A stretch of DNA of 64,000 nt from Prochlorococcus sp. AG-355-N18 (GCA_003278535.1 QCEG01000002.1:1-64000), one strand, 5' to 3'. Positions 8,775 through 18,639 are shown, counted from the stretch's first letter. The notes: generated from the letters alone by a model not told the origin. Made by a program: numbers and translations.

Positions 8775-10178
8775 TTGATTTTTGATTAAATATTCTGCAA
8801 TTTGTAGAGTAGCAAAACAATCATCTTTGTTATATTGGATAATTTTCTTTAAAAATATTTGGTTTTCTGTAATTTGATATTGAATCCACCAATAAAGTGC
8901 TTTAGAGCCACTTACATTTTTCTGCGACCATTCAAATCCAAGCCAATTAGAAACATTTTTTAAGCCATATTTTTTTAGTGGTAATATCCAAAACTTTCTT
9001 ATTAAGGTATGTAGGTCAATAAATCTGGAGGAAAGTGAATGAATTTCTTCAAAACTAAAATTTAGTTCTTTAGCAATATTAATTATTGATATTTTTTCAG
9101 TTTCTCCGTAATGTAAGACTGGCCACTCCTCGTGTGAAAAAAGTATTTCAATAATTTGTCTGTAAGATTCTCCTTTATTGTTTTTAAGATTTAAAATTGG
9201 TTCATAAATAAGATCTTCTTTTTTTATAGACAAATTATTTACTTTTAAAAATCCATATAAAAAATCATGCTTTTCATCTGGATTTGACTCTATATCAAAT
9301 ATATAAAATCCCGAACATATTTTTTCAAATAGATCTTCCGTATTATTTTTATTAGAAATTAAATATGGTTCTCCAGAGATATATGCTTGTGCTTGTTTTA
9401 CAAATATGGATGCTTTTTCATACTTCTGATCTTTGAATTTAAACAATTTCTCTCCAAGTTTTTTTTCGCTGTACGAAGCTAATGTTTGGGCATTAGTTAT
9501 TCCATTTTCTTTGAGTAACGAGGCCGTTTTGGATCCTATCCCATCTATATCTGTTAGATATCCATTTTCTTTTGCTTCTTTGTCACAAAATTTTTGCCAG
9601 GAACAAATAGTACATTTTTTTCTATCTTGAGTTATTTCTGGTATAACTCCCTCCAAGCATTCATTCAAATCTAATAAAACATTTAAAACTTTTTTTCTTA
9701 ATTTTTTATTTATATAAATTTCTTCAACTTTAACTTTTTTATAAAAAGTTGAAATTACTAATCCTTTCTCAATTTTAGATTCTTGAAAAGATTCCAAAAG
9801 CATAGAACAAAAAGCTAAGTCGAATAAATGTTCTTTAGTTGTTTTGTGGCCTAATTTATAAACAGCAGGTAAATATTTATATTGTCCCCATTTACTTTTA
9901 CCTTTAGTCTTTAAAAGTAATTGTGGAAGTATCTCTGCGTTTATATTTTGGAAAAGATTTCCTTTGATTTTTAATCCAATTACCCCTTGATAACCATTCT
10001 CACAGGCTTTTAATCCTGTATATATTTCCCCATTACAAAATTCAGAGAAAATTTGAAACTGATTAATTTTATCTATAGCTTTATGGGGAGACCAAACTTC
10101 ATAAGATTTTTTACCCTGAAAATCGAGCCATGCTTTTCTTTTGCATCTTGTAAAACTTTTTAAATGAAGAGAATTCAA
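8760..10178 (-). CDS. TM0106-type RecB/Cas4-like nuclease with HhH and DnaQ-like exonuclease domains
   Basis: A 472-residue protein with three visible parts. Residues 1-200 look like a RecB/Cas4-type nuclease: one Cys in FTRCKRKAWLDF and a cluster CTICSWQKFC, the four-cysteine pattern that binds a 4Fe-4S cluster in Cas4 and AddB. Next comes a helix-hairpin-helix (LTDIDGIGSKTASLLKENGI). The last 190 residues resemble a DnaQ/RNase H-fold exonuclease (FYIFDIESNPDEK, then FIDLHTLIRKF, ending YNKDDCFAT). This order matches the putative RecB nuclease family named after TM0106. A DNA repair or processing role is inference. The only possible start is TTG at 10178, because a stop lies three codons upstream. 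Confidence 0.82.
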   Translation of the reverse strand: MNSLHLKSFTRCKRKAWLDFQGKKSYEVWSPHKAIDKINQFQIFSEFCNGEIYTGLKACENGYQGVIGLKIKGNLFQNINAEILPQLLLKTKGKSKWGQYKYLPAVYKLGHKTTKEHLFDLAFCSMLLESFQESKIEKGLVISTFYKKVKVEEIYINKKLRKKVLNVLLDLNECLEGVIPEITQDRKKCTICSWQKFCDKEAKENGYLTDIDGIGSKTASLLKENGITNAQTLASYSEKKLGEKLFKFKDQKYEKASIFVKQAQAYISGEPYLISNKNNTEDLFEKICSGFYIFDIESNPDEKHDFLYGFLKVNNLSIKKEDLIYEPILNLKNNKGESYRQIIEILFSHEEWPVLHYGETEKISIINIAKELNFSFEEIHSLSSRFIDLHTLIRKFWILPLKKYGLKNVSNWLGFEWSQKNVSGSKALYWWIQYQITENQIFLKKIIQYNKDDCFATLQIAEYLIKNQLKKN

Positions 10179-10259
10179 ATTATTTTTTTAAGGGCGGTTT
10201 TAAAATTTACTGATATAAATTAGTATAGATAATTAAAAGAAATCAAGGAAATTTGAAAT

Positions 10260-11714
10260 TTGACAATTTACGAATTAGATAAGATAAAATTTGGAACTGA
10301 TGGTTGGAGAGGAATTATTGGTTTTGACTTTAACCTGTCCAATCTTTCAAGAGTTGTTGTCGCTGCGTGTCAGGAGTTGCATTATCAATACTATAAAGAA
10401 GTTAACTCAAAGCAAATTATTATTGGATATGATCGTAGATTTATGGCTTGTGAATTCGCCAAGCAAATAGTGCCTTTTGTAAGAGGATGTGGTTTCGAAC
10501 CGATCTTATCCAATAGCTTTGTGACAACACCCTCTTGTAGTTTCTATGCCAAAGAAGTCGGTTGTCTTGGAGCGTTAGTAATTACAGCAAGTCATAATCC
10601 ATATAATTGGTTAGGTCTGAAAATAAAGAGCTTTAATGGATGTTCTGTTGACGAATCTTTTACAAGTGAAGTTGAAAAAAGATTAATCCTTGGAAATTCA
10701 ATTGAAAAAATAGATGGTATTAATCAATTGGTAGATATTAAGAAATTTCATTTAGATAGAATTAAATCCCTTTTTGATATTGACTATATTTCCAAGAGAT
10801 TAAAAAAAATGAAATTGAGAATTTTTGTAGATTCTATGCATGGTTCAGCTGCAAATTGTATGGCTGAGATTTTTGCTTCTAATGATTTAGAAGTTATTTC
10901 AGAAATCAGGAAAGATGCTGATCCTTTTTTTGGAGGAAAACCTCCTGAACCTCTTTTGAATTATGCAGATAATCTAAAACAAACACTAATGAAAAATTCA
11001 ACAAATGAAGTGAAAACTTTAGGAATTATATTTGATGGTGATGGTGATAGAATTGCGGCAATTGATGAAAAAGGAAGATACTCTAGTACCCAAGATTTAC
11101 TTCCATACTTTATTAGCTATTTGGGCGAAATTAAAAATAATTCTTATCCAGTTTTAAAGACTGTTAGTGGTTCAGATATTATTAAAAATATATCAGAGAG
11201 TCAAAATAGAGATGTTTTTGAACTTCCAGTTGGCTTTAAATATATTGCTGAAAAAATGATTAAAGAAAAAATATTTATTGGAGGAGAGGAATCTGGGGGA
11301 GTTGGTTTTGGTGACTTTATGCCTGAAAGAGATGCTCTATATGCAGCGATGGTCTTATTAAATGGAATTGCTGAAAAATCTCAATATTTATATGAAACCT
11401 TAGATGAAATTCAAGAAGATTTTGGGCCAAGTTTTTATAAAAGAATTGATATTACATTTCCAAATCAGTCAGAAAAAAATAACGTAAAAGAATTTATCAT
11501 AGATAATATTCCTGAGAATATTAATAATCACAAGTTAAAAAGTATCTCAAAGATCGATGGAATAAAGTTGAGAATTGATAAAAATTTTTGGCTTCTTTTT
11601 AGGTTTTCAGGAACGGAACCTCTTTTAAGGTTATATTGTGAAGCACCAAAAGAATCTTATCTAATTGAGGTATTAGAGTGGGGTCAAGAATTTATAAATT
11701 TGGCAGGAAAATAA
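10260..11714 (+). CDS. Phosphoglucomutase/phosphomannomutase family protein
   Basis: A 484-residue alpha-D-phosphohexomutase. The four family loops are present: phosphoserine loop VITASHNPYNW (Ser near 106), Mg-binding FDGDGDRI, sugar-binding GGEESGG and phosphate-binding FRFSGTEPLLRL. It interconverts hexose 1- and 6-phosphates; whether glucose, mannose or glucosamine cannot be fixed by motif alone, though the long N-terminal KFGTDGWRG opening fits cyanobacterial phosphoglucomutase-like members. The start is TTG at 10260 with AAGGAAA upstream. It overlaps the reading frame leading into rdgB by its last bases, and both are probably co-transcribed. Confidence 0.92.
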   Translation: MTIYELDKIKFGTDGWRGIIGFDFNLSNLSRVVVAACQELHYQYYKEVNSKQIIIGYDRRFMACEFAKQIVPFVRGCGFEPILSNSFVTTPSCSFYAKEVGCLGALVITASHNPYNWLGLKIKSFNGCSVDESFTSEVEKRLILGNSIEKIDGINQLVDIKKFHLDRIKSLFDIDYISKRLKKMKLRIFVDSMHGSAANCMAEIFASNDLEVISEIRKDADPFFGGKPPEPLLNYADNLKQTLMKNSTNEVKTLGIIFDGDGDRIAAIDEKGRYSSTQDLLPYFISYLGEIKNNSYPVLKTVSGSDIIKNISESQNRDVFELPVGFKYIAEKMIKEKIFIGGEESGGVGFGDFMPERDALYAAMVLLNGIAEKSQYLYETLDEIQEDFGPSFYKRIDITFPNQSEKNNVKEFIIDNIPENINNHKLKSISKIDGIKLRIDKNFWLLFRFSGTEPLLRLYCEAPKESYLIEVLEWGQEFINLAGK

Positions 11715-11716
11715 GG

Positions 11717-12292
11717 ATGAAAAATTTATTTTTAGCAAGTAAGAACAAAGGTAAAATTGAAGAATATAAGAAATTGCTTGCTGGAGTTAATTGTAAATTG
11801 TTACTCCAGCCAGAATCATTAGAAGTTGAAGAGGATGGACTGACATTTAGAGATAATGCAATTAAAAAAGCGAGTGAAGTTTCGAGAAAAACGAATAATT
11901 TTTCAATAGCAGATGATTCAGGAATTTGTATTGAGACGCTAGGTGGTAAGCCTGGCATTTACTCATCTAGATATGCAGAAAATGATCAGAAGAGAATTGA
12001 ACGAGTTTTAAGAGAACTTGATGGAGTTCAAAATAGAAGTGCTTTCTTTATTGCAAATATTTGTGTTTGTTCCCCAAATGGTGAAGTGATTATTGAATCT
12101 GAGGCCAAATGTCATGGCAATATCATTTTAAACCCCAGAGGAAAAAGTGGTTTTGGGTATGACCCAATTTTTGAGGAGAGTTCTACCAGATTAACTTTCG
12201 CAGAAATGAATAATGATATCAAAGACTCTTGTAGTCATAGAGGTAAAGCATTAAAAAAAATTATTCCAGATTTAATTGAAATTTTTTCTTAA
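11717..12292 (+). CDS. rdgB: RdgB/HAM1 family non-canonical purine NTP pyrophosphatase
   Basis: A 191-residue enzyme that hydrolyses dITP, XTP and related nucleotides to keep them out of DNA and RNA. Diagnostic motifs are LFLASKNKGKIEEYK at the N-terminus, ADDSGICIETLGGKPGIYSSRYA in the middle and SHRGKAL near the end. I chose ATG at 11717 over a longer in-frame option at 11678 because AAGGATG supplies a Shine-Dalgarno site and the protein then begins as the family does. It starts two bases after the stop of the phosphohexomutase gene, indicating an operon. Confidence 0.95.
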   Translation: MKNLFLASKNKGKIEEYKKLLAGVNCKLLLQPESLEVEEDGLTFRDNAIKKASEVSRKTNNFSIADDSGICIETLGGKPGIYSSRYAENDQKRIERVLRELDGVQNRSAFFIANICVCSPNGEVIIESEAKCHGNIILNPRGKSGFGYDPIFEESSTRLTFAEMNNDIKDSCSHRGKALKKIIPDLIEIFS

Positions 12293-12294
12293 AT

Positions 12295-13779
12295 TCAATT
12301 AACCCAAGATCCATGAAGGCCATGAGGAATTGAAATGGGTAATTCATAAACAGCTAATTCTTTTAAGTCTTTTGCGTCTAATATCACTAAATCGCTTCCT
12401 CTTCTTTCTCCGTTCCATAGAAGTATAAATAAAAATCCCTCATCTTCTTTTGAAGATTTATCTGATGGAACCATAATTGGTTCACTAACAAATCCACTTG
12501 GACCTGCTGACCAATAAATTTCTTCTTTAGAAGTTAAATTTATTTTTTTTATTGCTTGAAGTGGAGCGTTGCCCAGTTTTTGAGATGTACTTGCCATCCA
12601 ACTAAAAGTTGCTTTTAATCCTAAGTTATTAGGATTAACAACAGCAAATTCACAACATTGTTCACTGAAAGTTTCAAGTTCACAAGTTTTTGTCTTTAGA
12701 TCGATAATTGATCTTTTCAGTTTTCCTTCTGGATAGTTATCAAAGTCAATATCCCTAAAATTCTCGTCTGGACCAACTGATGGGAAATCATCATAAAAAA
12801 TACTATCTAATACGATTTTGGAATCTTTTTCAAATGCGTTTACATGATGAAAAACGAATCCTTCTGGAGCATCTATTGATAAAGGAGGCTGCCCTCTAAA
12901 TAATCCACTTTCTCTGGGGATGATAAAAAACTTTGCCTTTTTATTTGGGTTTGACTTTAGACATTGTGCTGCTCCTCTTTGACCCATTACAAATGGAAGA
13001 GGATTGAAATCAATAGCATTCTGTAAAAATATTGCCCAATTTGTTGTTATTGCGAAATCATGAAGGAATGCAAAGCCATTAAAGGTATCTTTTCTGTCAA
13101 AGATGAGCTCTCCAGAATTTGTACCAGCATTATCAAATTCCATTAGTCTAATAGTACTTTTTGGCCCAGTTTGTACTCCAAAAGTTACTAAAAGTTCTGA
13201 AGATGCATTTGAGTTTAAGTCTGTTTTGGGATGAGCACTAAATGCTTCGTTTGGCTTGAGAACTCCTCTTAATGATGTTAAACCAATAGTGTCAAGACTA
13301 TCAGGATCCATTGCATGTGGACCAGCTGCTTCCCATAATGCGAGAATTTCATCTCCTAATTTAATGACATGTGTATTAGCGATATTCTTGAATTTTAGAT
13401 CTAATGCATTATTTAAAATTCCTCCATTTTTTTGTGTTCCAAAAACACCTCTATAAATAAATTTATCTATTTTTTCTTCTTCCAAATAGCCTTTAGTTTT
13501 AACAAATCTATTTGTTAAGGATGGCTGACCGTTTTCGAATTTTATGGATGTTATCATCCCATCACCATCAAATGGATGATGAACCCATTGTCCACCTCTC
13601 TCTAATATTCCTGGTCCATTTCTTAATAATGTTCCATATAAATTTTTAATGTTATTACCTTTGATAATTTTTAGAGGCTCTTTAGTTAGCTCCTTTTCTA
13701 CATTTTGATAAGCACTTGACCAATCTTCTTTTTTAAAAATATTAAATTTATCAATTTTTTTATCTTGTAAATTAGTCAC
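12295..13779 (-). CDS. Carotenoid (apocarotenoid) cleavage oxygenase
   Basis: A 494-residue member of the RPE65/carotenoid cleavage dioxygenase family, a seven-bladed propeller with an iron held by four histidines. His-containing family segments are visible: SAHPKTDL, FLHDFAITTNW, VFHHVNAF and the C-terminal HGLHGSWV. Length is close to that of the Synechocystis enzyme known to cleave apocarotenals to retinal, so apocarotenal cleavage is likely but not proven. The start is GTG at 13779. The gene is convergent with rdgB with only two bases between stops, and 72 bp downstream of hisB on the same strand. Confidence 0.9.
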   Translation of the reverse strand: MTNLQDKKIDKFNIFKKEDWSSAYQNVEKELTKEPLKIIKGNNIKNLYGTLLRNGPGILERGGQWVHHPFDGDGMITSIKFENGQPSLTNRFVKTKGYLEEEKIDKFIYRGVFGTQKNGGILNNALDLKFKNIANTHVIKLGDEILALWEAAGPHAMDPDSLDTIGLTSLRGVLKPNEAFSAHPKTDLNSNASSELLVTFGVQTGPKSTIRLMEFDNAGTNSGELIFDRKDTFNGFAFLHDFAITTNWAIFLQNAIDFNPLPFVMGQRGAAQCLKSNPNKKAKFFIIPRESGLFRGQPPLSIDAPEGFVFHHVNAFEKDSKIVLDSIFYDDFPSVGPDENFRDIDFDNYPEGKLKRSIIDLKTKTCELETFSEQCCEFAVVNPNNLGLKATFSWMASTSQKLGNAPLQAIKKINLTSKEEIYWSAGPSGFVSEPIMVPSDKSSKEDEGFLFILLWNGERRGSDLVILDAKDLKELAVYELPISIPHGLHGSWVN

Positions 13780-13851
13780 AACAAAATAATAACTTAATCT
13801 ATTTTCGCCAAAATTAAACTGAATTGTGGCTGATTCGAAAAAATTCCAATT

Positions 13852-14457
13852 TTATTGTTTTTCTAACATTCCTTTACTGCTTGGAATTGTATTAGATCTT
13901 CTTGGATCTATCTCGGTAGCCATTCTCATTGCTCTCGAAAAAGATTTAAAGCACGCCTCAACTATGTGATGTGAATTACTTCCTCGTATTTGATTAATAT
14001 GCATTGTAATACCGCTGTTATTTACAAAGGCAATAAAGAATTCTCTTACTAGTTCAGTATCATAATTTCCTATTCTAGGGGCTTTTAATTGAAGATCATA
14101 AGATAGATGGGGTCTACCAGAGCAGTCTAAAGTGACTTGAACTAATGCTTCATCTAATGGGGCTAAGAAATGTCCAAATCTGCTTATTCCTTTTCTTTCT
14201 CCCAAGGCTTTTGAAAATGCTTTGCCTAGTGCGATTCCTACATCTTCATTTGTATGATGATCATCAATATGAGTATCTCCAATTGCTTTTATTTTTAAAT
14301 CGAACAAACCATGACTCGATATTTGATGAAGCATATGATCTAAGAATGGTATCCCGGTATCGATCTCAGAAATACCATTGCCATCTAAGTTTATAAATAC
14401 AGAAATATCTGTTTCATTCGTTTTTCTTTTTATTTCAGATTGCCTTAGAGATGACAT
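13852..14457 (-). CDS. hisB: Imidazoleglycerol-phosphate dehydratase
   Basis: A 201-residue single-function HisB (no phosphatase domain), the sixth step of histidine synthesis. Metal-binding motifs [13 protein letters not shown] and [12 protein letters not shown] are intact, and [14 protein letters not shown] is recognisable as [14 protein letters not shown]. Length matches the family. ATG at 14457. It sits 20 bp downstream of fabI on the same strand, so the two are probably co-transcribed despite different pathways. Confidence 0.97.
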   Translation of the reverse strand: MSSLRQSEIKRKTNETDISVFINLDGNGISEIDTGIPFLDHMLHQISSHGLFDLKIKAIGDTHIDDHHTNEDVGIALGKAFSKALGERKGISRFGHFLAPLDEALVQVTLDCSGRPHLSYDLQLKAPRIGNYDTELVREFFIAFVNNSGITMHINQIRGSNSHHIVEACFKSFSRAMRMATEIDPRRSNTIPSSKGMLEKQ

Positions 14458-14477
14458 TTTTATGCAAAAAACTTAGT

Positions 14478-15260
14478 TTACATTCCATTAATGCAGTAAC
14501 CCGCATCAACATAAATTGTTTGGCCTGAAATGCCGCTAGAGAGATCACTTAATAAAAAAGCAGCTGTATTACCTACTTCTTTTTGAGTGACTGTTCTGCG
14601 CAAAGGAGCCTTTTCTTCAACATTGTGAATCATATCTAAAATGCCACCTATAGCAGAACTAGCAAGTGTTCTTATAGGCCCAGCACTTATTGCGTTAACT
14701 CTGACTTGTTTTTCGGGTCCAAGTTCTGCAGAAAGATATCTTACTGAAGCTTCTAAAGCTGCTTTAGCAACTCCCATCACGTTATAGTTAGGAATCGCCC
14801 TTTCTGAACCTAAATAAGTTAATGAGACAACTCCAGCACCATCACTAAAAAGTGGTTTTGCTGCTTTACATAAAGGTGCTAACGAATACGCACTTATATT
14901 AAGAGCCCTATCAAAACCCTCTGAAGTGGTTGCACTATAATCTCCAATCAATTCATCGCGTCCTGCAAATGCAAGGCAGTGAACTAATCCGTCAATTTGC
15001 CCCCAATTATCTTTTATATTTTTAAAGATTTCTTCAATTTGAGCTGGATTTTGAACATCAAGAGGCAAAAATAATGATGGGTTTAAAGGTTCAGTTAGTT
15101 CTCTAACTTTAGACTCGAATCTTCCCTTATCATCAGGCAAATATGTGATTCCAAGTTCTGCGCCAGCTTTTGAAAGTTGTTGAGCTATACCCCATGCTAT
15201 TGAACGATTGTTGGCAATTCCCGTAACAAGAATTTTTTTGCCAGTTAGATTTAGAAGCAT
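14478..15260 (-). CDS. fabI: Enoyl-[acyl-carrier-protein] reductase (NADH)
   Basis: A 260-residue short-chain dehydrogenase that performs the last reduction of each fatty-acid elongation round. The N-terminal GKKILVTGIANNRSIAWGIA is the FabI cofactor motif. The catalytic region YNVMGVAKAALEA carries the Tyr-x6-Lys pair, and SAGPIRTLASSAIGG is the substrate-loop signature. I place the start at ATG 15260; an upstream in-frame ATG at 15293 would add 11 residues not usual in the family. It heads a likely fabI-hisB transcript. Confidence 0.95.
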   Translation of the reverse strand: MLLNLTGKKILVTGIANNRSIAWGIAQQLSKAGAELGITYLPDDKGRFESKVRELTEPLNPSLFLPLDVQNPAQIEEIFKNIKDNWGQIDGLVHCLAFAGRDELIGDYSATTSEGFDRALNISAYSLAPLCKAAKPLFSDGAGVVSLTYLGSERAIPNYNVMGVAKAALEASVRYLSAELGPEKQVRVNAISAGPIRTLASSAIGGILDMIHNVEEKAPLRRTVTQKEVGNTAAFLLSDLSSGISGQTIYVDAGYCINGM

Positions 15261-15383
15261 TTTGTTTATTATTTCTATTATTCTCCTATACAAAAGTACC
15301 TATCTTTACGGATTACTGCAAAATGTACAATAATTTTCAAATATCAAAGAATTTTTAACTTAAACATGGTCAGGACAAATTCT

Positions 15384-15959
15384 ATGGCTTTGGAACTAGG
15401 TTTTCAATTACCTGATTTTGAGATGTTAGATGCTAATTCTTCAGAAAATGAATATTTTAATTCTCATAATCTAGATAATCGGCATTTACTTTTAATGTTT
15501 ATTTGTGCTCATTGCCCATTTGTTAAATATATTGAGAATCAAATTTTTACCTTAAGTAAAGAAATTGAAAATACAGTTCAAACAGTGGCAATTTCTAGTA
15601 ATGATATTGTCACTCATCCTTCAGATTCTCCTAAAAATTTGAGATTGCAAGCACAAACACAGGGATGGAGTTTTCCTTATTTATATGATGAAAATCAAAA
15701 TTTTGCTAAGAAATTAAAAGCGGCTTGCACCCCAGATTTTTATCTTTTTTCAAATGAAGGAGGAGGTGATTTTTTATTGTATTATCATGGCCAATTAGAC
15801 GATAGTAGACCAGGTAATAATATCCCTCTATCTGGAAAAGATTTGCGCTCTGCCGTAAAAGATTTGAATCAAGATAATTCTTATCCTTCAAATCAGATGC
15901 CTTCTTTAGGTTGCAATATAAAATGGACTCCTGGTAAAGAACCAAGTTGGTTTAAATGA
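15384..15959 (+). CDS. Thioredoxin-fold protein, PRX-like1 type
   Basis: About 191 residues of the AhpC/TSA-thioredoxin superfamily. The redox motif CAHCPFVKYIENQ is a CxxC inside the context typical of the PRX_like1 group; LLLMFICAH before it is the usual core strand. CTPDFYLF later on is the family's cis-proline region. The function is probably thiol-disulfide exchange or peroxide detoxification in the cytoplasm; no partner is visible. ATG at 15384 has AGGA eight bases upstream, whereas the in-frame ATG at 15366 lacks a ribosome site, so I prefer the former. Confidence 0.85.
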   Translation: MALELGFQLPDFEMLDANSSENEYFNSHNLDNRHLLLMFICAHCPFVKYIENQIFTLSKEIENTVQTVAISSNDIVTHPSDSPKNLRLQAQTQGWSFPYLYDENQNFAKKLKAACTPDFYLFSNEGGGDFLLYYHGQLDDSRPGNNIPLSGKDLRSAVKDLNQDNSYPSNQMPSLGCNIKWTPGKEPSWFK

Positions 15960-16012
15960 ATTAAAAATTTTTTTTACCCATAGAAATATGGTTTAGGGTT
16001 AATATATTTACT

Positions 16013-17218
16013 ATGCAGATACCTCCATTTACTTTAGATAGGCAGTTCCAAGAAATTGGCTCTGAAATTGAGAGTGAGGTCTCTAAAGTTTTAAAAGGGG
16101 GCCAGTATATTGGAGGACAAGAAATTGCCAAATTTGAGGAGAGTTTTTCAAATCTGATTGGTGTTGAAAATACTATTGGATGTAATAGTGGAACTGATGC
16201 TTTAGTATTGGCTTTGCGCGCTTTAGATATTGGTGTGGGTGATGAAGTTATTACCTCATCTTTTAGCTTTTTTGCAACTGCAGAGGCTATTAGTGCAGTT
16301 GGTGCTAATCCTGTTTTGGTAGATATAGATCCAGAAACTTATCTCATTAATACTGAACTAATAGAACAAGAAATAAATTCTAATACCAAGGCAATTATGC
16401 CAGTTCATCTATTTGGTAATGCAGTGAATATGACCTTAATAAAATCTTTGGCCAAGAAATATGATTTAAAGGTAATTGAAGATTGTGCTCAGGCAACATG
16501 CACAATGTGGGAAACTTCCAAAGTTGGAAGTACCGGGGATATAGGCTGTTTTAGCTTTTTCCCTACTAAAAATTTAGGAGCTGCTGGAGATGGTGGAGCA
16601 GTAACAACTTCAGATCAGAAGATTGCAAAAAAAATTAGAGAACTGGCTGTCCATGGCAGCCCAATAAGATATCATCATACCCAAATTGGATATAACAGCA
16701 GACTGGATACCATTCAAGCTGCCATATTAAACATTAAGATTAAATATATTTCTAAGTGGATTAATAATCGCCAAAAAATTGCTAATAATTACCTTGATTT
16801 ATTAGAAAAAAATCCATTTATTAGTTTTCCAAAAATTAGCTCTGATTCGATTACCCATTCTTGGAATCAATTTGTAATCAAACTAAGAAACGATAAATAT
16901 TGTTTAAATGAAGATTTTTCAAATTTATTTGATACTGATTGCAAAAAATACTATTCCTTAAGGAATTTGGTAAAACAACAACTTTTTGAAAAAGGTATTA
17001 ATTCAATTATTTATTATCCAATTCCAATACACGCACAAATAGCTTACAAAAATAAAAATTTTTCTAGAACAAAACTCATTAATACAGAGAGAATTTGTAC
17101 AGAAGTTCTTAGTCTTCCAATGTTTCCTGAAATTTCTTATGAAGAGCAAGTTTATGTAGCAGAAAATTTAAATAAAGTTTTAAAGAATTGTATAGATGAA
17201 ATTCAAATTTCAGTATAA
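16013..17218 (+). CDS. DegT/DnrJ/EryC1/StrS family sugar aminotransferase
   Basis: A 401-residue PLP-dependent enzyme of the type that aminates keto sugars on nucleotide carriers. CNSGTDALVLALRAL is the cofactor phosphate site, VIEDCAQA the Asp that holds the PLP ring, and FFPTKNLGAAGDGGA contains the PLP-binding Lys. YNSRLDTIQAAIL is another family block. The product is probably an amino sugar for cell-surface polysaccharide or lipid A; older annotation as a 'pleiotropic regulator' derives from DegT and is not supported by the motifs. Its last 16 bases overlap the convergent photolyase gene. Confidence 0.92.
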   Translation: MQIPPFTLDRQFQEIGSEIESEVSKVLKGGQYIGGQEIAKFEESFSNLIGVENTIGCNSGTDALVLALRALDIGVGDEVITSSFSFFATAEAISAVGANPVLVDIDPETYLINTELIEQEINSNTKAIMPVHLFGNAVNMTLIKSLAKKYDLKVIEDCAQATCTMWETSKVGSTGDIGCFSFFPTKNLGAAGDGGAVTTSDQKIAKKIRELAVHGSPIRYHHTQIGYNSRLDTIQAAILNIKIKYISKWINNRQKIANNYLDLLEKNPFISFPKISSDSITHSWNQFVIKLRNDKYCLNEDFSNLFDTDCKKYYSLRNLVKQQLFEKGINSIIYYPIPIHAQIAYKNKNFSRTKLINTERICTEVLSLPMFPEISYEEQVYVAENLNKVLKNCIDEIQISV

Positions 17219-18639
17219 AGTGATTTAAATAATCTTTGTTGTATGTTGTGATTGACAATAGGGCTTGAATAATTATTTTTTTCTAAATTAGATATCTCCC
17301 CATTTAATAATTCTGAATTTGACACTTTGGATAATTCAGGAATCCAATATTTTATATATTCGCAAATAGGATCAAATTTTTTTGCTTGGGTATATGGATT
17401 AAAAATTCTAAGTGGTTTTGGATCCATACCGCTACTGGCGCTCCACTGCCATCCCCCATTATTTGCAGCTAAGTCTCCATCAACCAAAGTCTCCATAAAT
17501 TTTTTCTCGCCCATTTGCCAATTGCATATAAGATCTTTTACCAGAAATGAAGCCACTATCATCCTACATCTGTTATGCATCCAGCCAGTACTATTTAATT
17601 GACGCATTGCAGCATCTACTATAGGTACTCCGGTCTCTGCGTTGCTCCAATGCTGAAACCATTCATTATTGTTTTGCCATGGAAAGTGATCCCATTTTTT
17701 TCTATATGGACCTTTCTCTAGCTCTGGGAAATGGAATAAGCAATGTTGATAAAATTCGCGCCAAACAAGTTCTTTTTGCCAAGTTTCAATTGATAAATAA
17801 TTTTCTTGATTTGCAAAATCTAAATTTAAATCTAATGTGGCGTTCCAAATTTTTCTAATGCTAATGGTGCCGAATCTGAGAGATGCACTTAGAAAAGATG
17901 TCCCATTATGGGAAGGAAAATCTCGTGCAGAATTATAAGAATATATTTTTTTTTCTTTAATGAAGTTTTTTAATAATGTTTCTGCAGCATTCTCTCCAGG
18001 TCTACATGGACAAATATTTGAACCAGGAAATTTGATATTTTTGATAAATTTCTCTAGAACTGAATCAGATGAATTTATTGTCTTATTTTCTTTGAGTTTA
18101 TTATCTATATCTTTAAACTGGAAAACAACTTTATCTTGGTCATATGGACCTAATAAATTCATTTTTGATTTAAGGTTTTTATAAAAAGGCCCATAAACAG
18201 AATAAGGTTTGTTACTCCCTGAAGATATTTTTAAAGGTTCTATTAATAAGTGATCCCAAGATTCAATAACTTGAATATCTTTTTCTTTAAAAATTTTTTT
18301 TATTTGTAAATCTCGATTAATCTCATAAGGTTCAATTGATTTATTCCAAAAAACAAATCTAGCATCTATTGTCTTTGCTAATTGAGGAATTATTAATACT
18401 GGATCTCCTTCTTCTATAATGAGTCTACTGCCCATTTTTTTCCAATTATTTCCTAATTCTTGAAGAGAATTTCCTAGAAACCAAGCTCTTGAATTGGCAT
18501 TGAAATCGTGAGAGTAATTTTTATCTAATATGTAAGTTGAAGTTATAGCATTTGATAATGAAAATGCTTTGATTAAAGCTTGATTATCAAATATTCTTAA
18601 ATCCTTTCTATGCCAAAAAAGTATTCTAGGTTTATTCAT
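17203..18639 (-). CDS. phrB: Deoxyribodipyrimidine (CPD) photolyase
   Basis: A 478-residue light-driven DNA repair enzyme of the class I photolyase/cryptochrome family. The N-terminal ILFWHRKDLRIFDNQAL is the antenna-chromophore domain opening. The FAD domain shows WQKELVWREFYQH, TGVPIVDAAMRQLNSTGWMHNRCRM and the Trp-rich DLAANNGGWQWSASSGMDPKP. These residues argue for repair photolyase rather than a signalling cryptochrome. The start codon overlaps the stop of the Nudix gene (ATGA), so the pair is translationally coupled. It fits a surface-ocean, high-light lifestyle. Confidence 0.95.
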   Translation of the reverse strand: MNKPRILFWHRKDLRIFDNQALIKAFSLSNAITSTYILDKNYSHDFNANSRAWFLGNSLQELGNNWKKMGSRLIIEEGDPVLIIPQLAKTIDARFVFWNKSIEPYEINRDLQIKKIFKEKDIQVIESWDHLLIEPLKISSGSNKPYSVYGPFYKNLKSKMNLLGPYDQDKVVFQFKDIDNKLKENKTINSSDSVLEKFIKNIKFPGSNICPCRPGENAAETLLKNFIKEKKIYSYNSARDFPSHNGTSFLSASLRFGTISIRKIWNATLDLNLDFANQENYLSIETWQKELVWREFYQHCLFHFPELEKGPYRKKWDHFPWQNNNEWFQHWSNAETGVPIVDAAMRQLNSTGWMHNRCRMIVASFLVKDLICNWQMGEKKFMETLVDGDLAANNGGWQWSASSGMDPKPLRIFNPYTQAKKFDPICEYIKYWIPELSKVSNSELLNGEISNLEKNNYSSPIVNHNIQQRLFKSLYTEI

